Positions 10,501-15,810 of a stretch of DNA of 18,393 nt are shown piece by piece (positions within the stretch are counted from its first letter, which is position 1; the number at the start of each line of letters is the position of its first letter). Below the pieces are notes generated by a model. The model had not been told where the DNA came from, ran no database searches, and saw nothing but the letters and a program-made list of their open reading frames with translations. The DNA comes from Chrysochromulina tobinii (lineage: Eukaryota; Haptophyta; Prymnesiales; Chrysochromulinaceae), in assembly GCA_001275005.1 (NCBI GenBank), contig JWZX01000859.1:1-18393 (forward strand), in the 5' to 3' direction. The translations under genes and the position numbers were made by a program.

Positions 10501-10850
10501 GCGTCGACGGCGTCCGAGGCGAGGTTGGCGATCAGGAAGAGCGCCTGCTGGATCATCTCCTCGTCGGTCTCGAGCAGATTGGTGATCGTGCTGATGCCGC
10601 CCGCATCCCGGATCGCAACTCCAAGTGCCTCGCCCTCGGCGCCCCACGCCCCGCCGACGAGCTCGCAGAGCAAATCGAGCGCCTCCTCACGGTTGGCGTT
10701 GTTGGGCAGGTCCAAGAGCTGGAGCAAAATTGGCACAGCAGCGTTCGGCACCGCTTCTCTGGGCGGCGGCTGTGGGGTGGCACCCATCATGTTTGCCGTG
10801 CAAGGGGAACTGAACGTTCGTTCCGTTACTTCTCCCTCCATGCCATGCAT
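1570..10850 (-). CDS. Giant ARM / IQ / EF-hand / coiled-coil protein, two exons, 3062 aa predicted
   Basis: Exon 1 is 10850-5060, exon 2 is 4967-1570. The ATG at 10850 has an in-frame TGA 21 nt upstream; a second ATG follows at 10841. Residues about 35-205 form about four armadillo-like helical repeats (GGISTITNLLETDEE, AIPIFEALLGHSSP). IQ-type motifs lie at about 245-276, 372-430 and 529-552 (AAVKLQSSRRGRMGRR). Two canonical EF-hand loops follow: D686-E697 (DANGDGEVSKKE) and D722-E733 (DQDGGGVLHYKE). Long Ala/Glu/Lys helices include EAAAK repeats near 877-925. Residues about 1650-1935 hold four degenerate helical repeats. Exon 2 opens with more IQ motifs (about 1940-2280: VLVLQRGARLGLAIRLRKK, VRMQAFWRGWRIRC) and ends in a disordered tail of short repeats. 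Calmodulin or centrin binding on a cytoskeletal or ciliary scaffold is inferred. Further small in-frame introns are possible, for example 6870-6965. Confidence 0.75.
1788..2541. repeat. Cluster of in-frame short tandem duplications, giant gene tail
   Basis: Successive direct duplications sit in the last part of the coding region: 12 bp x3 (catctgagctcg, about 1791-1820), 33 bp x2 (starting 1967 and 2000), a GCGTCC-type hexamer tract (about 2239-2300, encoding alternating Ala-Asp), 12 bp x2 (gagattccctgc, about 2357-2380), 15 bp x3 (acacccttgcggttc type, about 2415-2455), 12 bp x2 (ctcgatctcgca, about 2478-2502) and 12 bp x2 (ggcctgatggtc, about 2540-2563, just past this span). Every period is a multiple of three. 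Confidence 0.85.
2830..2960. repeat. 30-bp tandem repeat, about 4.3 copies
   Basis: Units of gaccggtaggccagcacagg plus acgacgcctc recur with a 30-bp period. The three central units are almost identical and the outer ones have diverged. In the minus-strand protein they give the decapeptide LPVEASSCAG three times, then LPIEASSWAG and the degenerate LPVDGSD, at about residues 2600-2643. Confidence 0.9.
3145..3215. repeat. 33/36-bp tandem duplication
   Basis: The stretch gcgcccactacgacgcgccg plus agcctcctc occurs twice in tandem, the first copy with one additional ctc. It encodes the repeated EEARRVVVGA motif of the giant protein (AVEEARRVVVGAVEEEARRV). The three-base length difference preserves the frame. 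Confidence 0.85.
3686..3718. repeat. 15-bp tandem duplication
   Basis: ctctctgacgaaacc is present twice in tandem, followed by a partial third copy. It encodes the repeated VSSER of the giant protein tail (RVSSERVSSERVR). Confidence 0.85.
4968..5059 (-). other. 92-nt GT-AG intron of the giant gene
   Basis: On the minus strand exon 1 ends in CTCGCAG (last base 5060), the intron begins GTGTGTATTGC at 5059 and ends CTCGCAG at 4968, and exon 2 starts AGGAGACG. It is phase 1 and turns a G|AG junction into a Glu codon (RMRALA-EETTN). Without splicing, the exon 1 frame runs into non-matching sequence and stops at 4821, while the IQ-rich exon 2 frame has no convincing start. The last 40 nt of the intron duplicate the last 36 nt of exon 1. 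Confidence 0.82.
4968..5095. repeat. 36/40-nt direct repeat bounding the intron
   Basis: Copy 1 is 5060-5095 (exonic, the end of exon 1). Copy 2 is 4968-5007 (the 3' end of the intron). They are identical over 36 nt except that copy 2 carries an extra cacg, itself a tandem duplication of the neighbouring four bases. A 52-nt unique stretch (5008-5059) lies between them. Confidence 0.9.
8076..8220. repeat. 15-bp imperfect repeat encoding EAAAK helix
   Basis: Imperfect 15-bp units of the type gctgccgcctcctttgctg, with interspersed nine-base half units, encode KEAAAKEAAAKEAAAKETAA and related runs at about residues 877-925 of the giant protein. Such i to i+4 Glu/Lys spacing on an Ala backbone is the classic stiff, solvent-exposed alpha-helix pattern. 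Confidence 0.85.
8485..9050. repeat. 86-bp direct repeat flanking the EF-hand cassette
   Basis: 8485-8570 and 8965-9050 differ at only two positions by eye and are offset by exactly 480 bp. Each encodes an IQ-like basic block (TTIAAAHRGKAARKKAPGVV followed by MKHPPKP). The paired EF hands lie between the copies; the segment that follows the second protein copy has no EF hand. Confidence 0.88.
9064..9123. repeat. 30-bp tandem duplication
   Basis: The element ccctctcgacag plus gaccgcctcc recurs with a 30-bp period (at 9074 and 9104), giving EAVLSRG twice in the giant protein. This stretch (about residues 550-600) is unlike the flanking Ala/Glu helix and the IQ-like block, so it may be an inserted or partly intronic segment read through in frame. 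Confidence 0.7.
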
Positions 10851-11640
10851 GCAAGAGGACCAAAATAGTCATTCGAAGCCCGCGGTCGACGGAAAAATTT
10901 GGAAACAGCTTCCTTCTGTGCGAAATCCTTGAGCCCTACCCATATCACGAGAGGCCGCACTTCTCTGCCCTAACAAAGCAAGCACTGTGCTTGTTTACTG
11001 ACGGAACAGTACTTGAACGTTTCGACTCATTCGCTTGCTTGCTAAAATGCTAACCAAACATGACCGAATACCAAAGTTCGCATTCGGCGTGGCTCAATGG
11101 CTCAATCGAAAATCCCGTATGAATTCTTCCCCACCCCGTTGGAACACCGGGAGGGAAGCCTCAGAGATTAACCGCCAGCGCGCCCTTGCGCCCCCCACGA
11201 TGGGTCTCCACGGGGCCTGTGGCTGTGCGTCTTGCCGTGATGGATTTTTAACGTTAACGTGAACCGCCAGCGCGAAAAAAGAGCGCGAGCGCAGCGCCCG
11301 TATTTCCCACAGCCTCGTTTTGCTGGTGAAGCCCCTCAGAACCCTGTTTCCTCAAAAAGCGAAGAAAAGCAGTCCAGCCTTGGCAGTAGCCTTGGCAGCA
11401 ACTTGTCGGCGCGCTGGAGGCGCTGCGACGCAGCGAATCGCCCCGCCGACGCGCGCCCCGGCCGGCCGCGGGCCACCGACGCACGCCATAGCCGGCACGC
11501 GCGCTCGCGCAATCACCATGGCCACCGTGCGGCCACCGTAACTCCTCAATCACCCCAGGCGGCTGGCAAGCTGCCGTGCGCCACGATACTGTCGTCTCTC
11601 GACGCCGCCGTCGTCGACGACGGCGGCGTCGAGAGACTTC
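10851..11640. other. Upstream region of the giant gene; no supported gene
   Basis: The first 250 bp are AT-richer and should contain the promoter and 5' UTR of the minus-strand giant gene, but no clear core promoter element is seen. A 13-bp direct repeat aaccgccagcgcg occurs near 11169 and 11260, about 91 bp apart. A self-complementary gttaacgttaac-like run sits near 11248. Overlapping reading frames from 11254 onwards on both strands have low-complexity Arg/Ala content and no family signature, so I do not call them. Confidence 0.45.
11594..11637. repeat. Perfect 44-bp palindrome (no loop)
   Basis: Arms of 22 bp, 11594-11615 and 11616-11637, are exact reverse complements (outer ends gtctctcgacgcc / ggcgtcgagagac) and meet at the centre tcgtcgacga. 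Such a structure can extrude as a cruciform or fold as an RNA hairpin. It ends just before the orphan Cys-rich coding fragment. Confidence 0.92.
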
Positions 11641-12093
11641 TTTTGCGTTCCCTTCGGGGGGCGCGCCAACGCTCGTCTCTACACCTCCGACTCCCTCTGC
11701 GACGATGGCGGCCCCGGCGCCGAGTACGCAGACTGCATCTACGGCTCCGACTGCGCGGACTGCGGCCCGCGCATGCCGGTCGCCGCCCCGATGGCGACCT
11801 GCACCAAGGACTGCGTCGGAATTCCCTCGTACGCCTCGGACGGCGATTGCGACGGCGATTGCGACGGCGGCGGCCCTGGCGCCGAGTACCTGGGTTGCCA
11901 GCTCGGCACCGACTGCGCGACCGCGTGCGCCGACTGCGGCCCGCGCTTCCCGCCTCCTCCGCCCATCTGCGCCGAGACGTGCAACTGGGCTTCCGACGCC
12001 GATTGCAACGACTGCGGCCCCGGCTCGGAGTTCCGCCCGGCCCCGGGCCGACGGCAGGTGTACCATTTTGGTATTATTTTAACTAATACATGA
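11641..12093 (+). pseudogene. Orphan fragment with Cys-rich DDGGPGAEY modules
   Basis: The frame from 11641 to the TGA at 12091-12093 contains one full module (LCDDGGPGAEYADC, then GSDCADCGPR), a second carrying a small GDCDGDC expansion (GGGPGAEYLGC, GTDCATACADCGPR), and a truncated third (NWASDADCNDCGPGSEF). The regular Cys/Asp/Gly pattern suggests a disulphide-bonded, possibly calcium-binding extracellular module; I know such repeats from haptophyte and pelagophyte surface proteins. The frame is closed upstream by a TAA at 11539-11541, the first ATG is only at 11773, and there is no signal peptide. After CAG at 12055-12057 the composition turns abruptly AT-rich with GT at 12058, which could be a splice donor. 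It is either an internal exon of an otherwise unseen gene or, as I favour, a broken gene copy. Confidence 0.5.
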
Positions 12094-12249
12094 CAGAGTC
12101 TAGAGAACTAAAGTGTCTAAAGTAAGGGGGTGGGGAAGCCGGTGGTAGCACTCTAAACATTAAAGGGGGTCCGAGCCAGTACCCTGACAAGGCATGTGAA
12201 AGGCTGCTGCGCTCGCCTTTTTCAGGGTCCCCAGGATATTTGCGGAACA
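12094..12249. other. Non-coding, AT-richer spacer
   Basis: Short stop-rich frames and no recognisable gene. It contains ctaaag/ctaaac-rich sequence and a run of purines (aagtaagggggtggggaag, about 12121-12139). It may be intron or 3'-flanking sequence of either orphan fragment. Confidence 0.4.
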
Positions 12250-12420
12250 CTACAATTGTACATGGACGTGACGAAACTTCTCGGAGTTTAGGGCGCTCCA
12301 GGTGCTCACGTGGCGCGTGGTGACCACCGCTGCGGGCGGCATGCGGTAGCCGGTCGAGCCGTTGTCCACGGCCACTTGGAAGATGAAGCGGCGCGTGCGC
12401 TCGATGCCAGGAGGCCATTG
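12250..12420 (-). pseudogene. Short coding-like fragment, unknown family
   Basis: Between a TGA just upstream of 12420 and the TAG at 12252-12250 the minus strand carries 56 codons with protein-like composition: PPGIERTRRFIFQVAVDNGS, then GYRMPPAAVVTTRHVSTWSA, then LNSEKFRHVH. The alternation of hydrophobic and polar residues and the strong third-position GC suggest a former exon of a beta-rich domain. There is no ATG at the 5' end. I do not recognise the family. It may be a terminal exon whose upstream partner is missing, or a relic. It borders an 11-bp tandem duplication (cattgtcacag, 12416-12437). Confidence 0.33.
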
Positions 12421-12437
12421 TCACAGCATTGTCACAG
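12416..12437. repeat. 11-bp tandem duplication
   Basis: cattgtcacag occurs twice in direct succession at the 5' edge of the minus-strand coding fragment. Because 11 is not a multiple of three, it shifts the frame there and may contribute to the fragment being broken. Confidence 0.75.
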
Positions 12438-12762
12438 CAAGAACGCACAAGAAATTTGGAGCTCAGATCGCGCACAAATCGCGTAAACAGACTCAGATTG
12501 CACATGCTCAAAACGTTCGGTTTTTAGAAAAAAAGGGTTCACACTTGTAGGCCGGTTTAATTCTGGATTCCTGTGCACGAGGACAGTTCAACTGAACATG
12601 TTGTACGACCCTCAAACCAGGAGCGATCGCGGTCTGCGCCAAGGAGCTGCCGCGCGGAGACAGTACACGGCGCCGCACGTGCAGTCATGAAACGGAGCTC
12701 CAAGGTGATTCGCGCTAGCACTCCACTGTTCAATCCACGCGGGGGCACTGAAAGCCCCGTGC
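12421..12762. other. 5' flank of the TIR-like membrane protein gene
   Basis: This region should hold the promoter and 5' UTR of the plus-strand gene at 12763. No TATA box is obvious. An A-tract followed by GGGTTCA (12529-12541) recurs exactly upstream of the next plus-strand gene (15745-15757). A small frame overlapping the start (12573-12845) has no recognisable features. Confidence 0.4.
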
Positions 12763-14922
12763 ATGATGACCAAAGCACGACCGACAATCCCCTCGCAGGT
12801 CCATTCCGCCGCGAACGAGACCGGTGTCAAAACCGAGGGCGGTAAGGGCGAGTCCAAAGACCCTAAACGCCCAAGTTTCTATGCGAATTTCTATCTCGAG
12901 AGTCTCCAGATGCGCCGCCACGAGGCGTTGGTATTCTTGCGCGTCCTTCTGGCGCTGCCAGGACCCGTCTTCTTGGCGTTCTCAATCCAGCAGTACTTTG
13001 ACGGGATCGGTTCTTTCAGGTCTCTCGTACAGGGCCATATCGGGTTAGCGATCGCAGTCCCTGGGATGTTCGCAACCCTCCTGTTGTGGCTATTTTCGCT
13101 TCTCCTCGCGCAAATCCATCACACGGTCGATTTCGATAAGCCACAGTCTCTTCATGGAAGACGCGTCTGGACACCGGTGAGGGCCTTTGAATGTGCTTTG
13201 TTTTTGCTAACCGCCTTTGCTTACATACTACTCTACAGTCAAGATCGGGTGTTCTACGTGTGGGCCGTACTCGGCTTACAGCCCATCGTGGCACTGGTTC
13301 TCTATTCGATTACAAGGGTTGTTCGCGCCATCATCAATGACCAAGGTAGCAGTTACCACTCATTTTTGCTCTCGCAAGGCTGGCGGGTCTTCGTCAACGC
13401 CATTTTCTGCGCATGCGTGATGCTCTATGGTCTGTCGGCGATGTCGCGCATTCCAATCGACGCCCTCTCGATTGTGGCCTTTTCCGAACTATCATTCAGT
13501 GGCATCGCCTGTTCGGACGAGAGTGCATTTTTGAATGCCTTTGGGGCGTCTGGAGCCAATGCTAGCTGCCCTGCCAAGCCCCATTGCGGTTACCGTACGT
13601 ACGAGGAGCTATGCCAGGCCGTGCAGTACTCGACGATGGCGAGAGTCTTGGTCATCGACTTAGATTTAATTCACTTCTTCGTCGCCGTAAGCTGGGTCGT
13701 CGTCTCGCTTTTCCTTAAGGGCACTGGCCGTTTACGCACAGACAACGGCTACTCGCACTTGTTCTCTCGCCACATGATCGTCGGGATGCTGTTGTGCTTG
13801 GTGCAACTGATGAACATGATCTTCTCATGCATGCGCCTCCTCCTTATTGTGCCTCGGCTGCAGTCTCCACGCCAAGCAGCCTACTTTGATCGAGAGGACT
13901 CGATGATGGAGGAGCTACCTCTGTTCTGCTACTCTAGCGATTGTATTGGGATTCACCTGTGGGGCACTGTCTGCCTGCACGCGCTCATCGCTATCGTGTT
14001 AAACTTTGACTTCCTCGCCAAATATGCATCGCAACTGGGGGCCAAAAAGGTTAAGGAAAAGGCAATCGACGACCTCAAAATTCATGAGAACTATGAGGAT
14101 AGGTGGGTGGAACACGCTCCATTTTTCTACTTCCTTCCCGCAAAATACGTTTGCAATTGCGCCGAAAAGTCGTTACCTCGCATGCAGACATTGCGAGACG
14201 CTGGCGTACTGGAAAAGATGAAGATCCCTCTCGTCGAAGCGTTTCGCGGTGTAGGCATCATCAAGAAGATCCTCTTCGTGAGCCATCGGTGGGAAGAGCC
14301 TGGTCAGCCCGATGTCGACGGCGAGCAACTCAATGCCATCAAAGCGTATCTTGGTACGCATAAGGACATCGAGTGGGTTTGGTTCGACTATTCATCGATG
14401 CCTCAGAAGGTCAGACTCATCCACTCAGATAGGGACTGGCGGACTCCGAAGGAGTTAGCCGAGTTCGATCTGATGCTCGCCGCCATCACCGACATGTACC
14501 TGACCGCGCGCATCCTCATTCTCCTCGACGGGTCGTACGTGTCGCGGTTCTGGACGCTGACGGAGGCATGGTGCTCGATGCAGAAGGCCACACGCGATGG
14601 GCTCAAGCCCGCAACGGAGGATGAGCAGCGTCGCTACACGATTAAATGCATCCACAACGCTACCGAGAAGCATGATGGCGAGGGGCTCGTCGAAAAGGTG
14701 TCCGAGAAGAAGCCCGAGGAAATGCATGGTATCCTCAAGAAGCCGGACGTGAACGTCACCAACGCAAAGGACAAGGAGGCCATGTTGCCCAAGATCCTGG
14801 AGTACGATTCGCACGTCAAAGATATGTATGCAAAGATGGAAAAACACGCCGACCACGATCAAGGAGCTGGAGCTGACGGAAGTACAAGCCGACAAGACGC
14901 AGGTACAGTCAGTGCCTTTTGA
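12763..14922 (+). CDS. Multi-span membrane protein with cytoplasmic TIR/HET-like SHRWE domain
   Basis: 719 residues, no introns needed. After a 50-residue polar N-terminus there are about eight hydrophobic spans: about 55-75, 92-117, 142-159, 164-186, 208-228, 292-318, 335-364 and 396-418. With a cytosolic N-terminus, the loop at 229-291 is outside; it holds Cys250, 269, 275 and 284 plus an NAS sequon at 266. Residues about 500-635 form a TIR-like or HET-like alpha/beta domain: KKILFVSHRWEEPGQPD (501-517), IEWVWFDYSSMPQ (536-548), ARILILLDGSYVSRFWTLTE (582-601) and AWCSM. Glu601, just after the SRFWTL element, sits where TIR NAD-hydrolases carry their catalytic Glu; this is by analogy only. 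A charged tail rich in Lys/Glu follows. This algal SHRWE family is widespread, but its function is poorly known; sensing or signalling is inferred. Codon use is visibly less GC-rich than in the neighbouring genes. Confidence 0.85.
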   Translation: MMTKARPTIPSQVHSAANETGVKTEGGKGESKDPKRPSFYANFYLESLQMRRHEALVFLRVLLALPGPVFLAFSIQQYFDGIGSFRSLVQGHIGLAIAVPGMFATLLLWLFSLLLAQIHHTVDFDKPQSLHGRRVWTPVRAFECALFLLTAFAYILLYSQDRVFYVWAVLGLQPIVALVLYSITRVVRAIINDQGSSYHSFLLSQGWRVFVNAIFCACVMLYGLSAMSRIPIDALSIVAFSELSFSGIACSDESAFLNAFGASGANASCPAKPHCGYRTYEELCQAVQYSTMARVLVIDLDLIHFFVAVSWVVVSLFLKGTGRLRTDNGYSHLFSRHMIVGMLLCLVQLMNMIFSCMRLLLIVPRLQSPRQAAYFDREDSMMEELPLFCYSSDCIGIHLWGTVCLHALIAIVLNFDFLAKYASQLGAKKVKEKAIDDLKIHENYEDRWVEHAPFFYFLPAKYVCNCAEKSLPRMQTLRDAGVLEKMKIPLVEAFRGVGIIKKILFVSHRWEEPGQPDVDGEQLNAIKAYLGTHKDIEWVWFDYSSMPQKVRLIHSDRDWRTPKELAEFDLMLAAITDMYLTARILILLDGSYVSRFWTLTEAWCSMQKATRDGLKPATEDEQRRYTIKCIHNATEKHDGEGLVEKVSEKKPEEMHGILKKPDVNVTNAKDKEAMLPKILEYDSHVKDMYAKMEKHADHDQGAGADGSTSRQDAGTVSAF

Positions 14923-15426
14923 CCATAATGCCAGGGCTCCGGCAACATGTATGAGCTCATAACAATTTGAGCTCATAATTTCGGTCTCAATGGTGGGCCC
15001 CATGCCCACCGCCCTTGGTCAGCGCTACGCCATCGGCATAAACGAAGACCAGCGAGCCGCGACTGGCGCAGCGCCCAGCACTGGCGCGCGCCGCGCTCCG
15101 AACATGCCATGGCATTTGCACAGTGTACCATGAAGCGCCGCAAGCAACGGGGAGGAGACGCTCGCCTATGTGAAGGAGTGCGATGCGGAGTCCGGAGATG
15201 GTGCTCCGCTCTACACGCAACACGGTAGAGTTGAACGCTTTAGCTCTGGGTACTGGGAATACAGAGAAGTGCCAGCGAGCTGCGCGCAAGTGCCGCGGGA
15301 AGCAAGGGAGGCGCCGCGACGGCCACCGGCTCCGGTCGAGCTTCCTCTGCCGTACCTCTGCCGATGGCCTCCCTTGAGTCCGCCGCCGTCGTGGGCCGAC
15401 AGTTCGTGGCCGGTGTTTCGCCTGCG

Positions 15427-15444
15427 GTGTGTGTGTGTGTGTGT
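15427..15444. repeat. (GT)9 microsatellite
   Basis: Nine uninterrupted GT units. Confidence 0.97.
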
Positions 15445-15744
15445 CGGACCGGTGCCGGTCTACAATGTACTTGGTTTCGTCCGTTTGGCTCCGTGTGTGG
15501 GTGTGAACGTGAACATGACACACGCGACAACCGGTGCTACGACGCTGTTACGACACTGTTACGTCGTACACACACCTTATTCATGTACGACGCATGACCG
15601 ATGACCATGACGCCCTCCGCACCCACATACGCGATGTTCATGTTGGAAGTACGCGACGACCTGGCTTTTCTCACCGAGGGGAGCGGAGCCGTGTGGTGAG
15701 CGCGGGTGGACCGCGACGAAACTGACTGTCTGACTGGTCATGAG

Positions 15745-15757
15745 AAAAAAGGGTTCA
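15745..15757 (+). promoter_or_regulatory. AAAAAAGGGTTCA element, also at 12529-12541
   Basis: An exact 13-nt match shared by the 5' flanks of the two plus-strand genes: 54 nt before the ATG at 15811 and 222 nt before the ATG at 12763. The match is longer when one A of difference is allowed (gaaaaaa(a)gggttcayaac). It could be a shared promoter or 5'-UTR element, or the two ends of an inserted segment. Confidence 0.25.
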
Positions 15758-15810
15758 TAACACCAGTACACACGAGTCATGAGCAAAACTCCCGCTCCCT
15801 GGTGTGCAGG

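Larger units (their letters stand above)
14923..15810. other. Intergenic region with simple repeats; no supported gene
   Basis: This 888-bp gap holds the 3' flank of the TIR-like gene and the 5' flank of the Sfi1-like gene. Near its start are a 12-bp palindrome tatgagctcata (14950-14961) and a second tgagctcataa (14968-14978). A (GT)9 tract lies in the middle, followed by a near-duplicate acgacgctgtt/acgacactgtt pair (about 15538-15563). Reading frames on both strands span 15000-15600 but show no domain, no consistent composition and cross the GT tract, so they are not called. Confidence 0.5.

Noticed and set aside
9651-10868. 405-codon plus-strand reading frame
   Set aside because: Antisense to the armadillo and IQ region of the giant protein; Arg/Leu-rich without a recognisable family.
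11088-11160. tRNA-like A box (tggctcaatgg near 11090)
   Set aside because: It fits the A-box pattern, but there is no matching B box and no cloverleaf stem pairing downstream.
11254-12066. 270-codon minus and 275-codon plus reading frames
   Set aside because: Both contain an Arg-rich or Val/Ala-rich translation of the palindrome and of the Cys-rich modules in the wrong frame. Only the frame with regular Cys spacing looks like protein.
14987-15604. Overlapping 178-codon minus and 144-codon plus reading frames
   Set aside because: Both run through the (GT)9 tract, giving His/Thr or Cys/Val runs, and neither shows a domain, signal or consistent codon bias.
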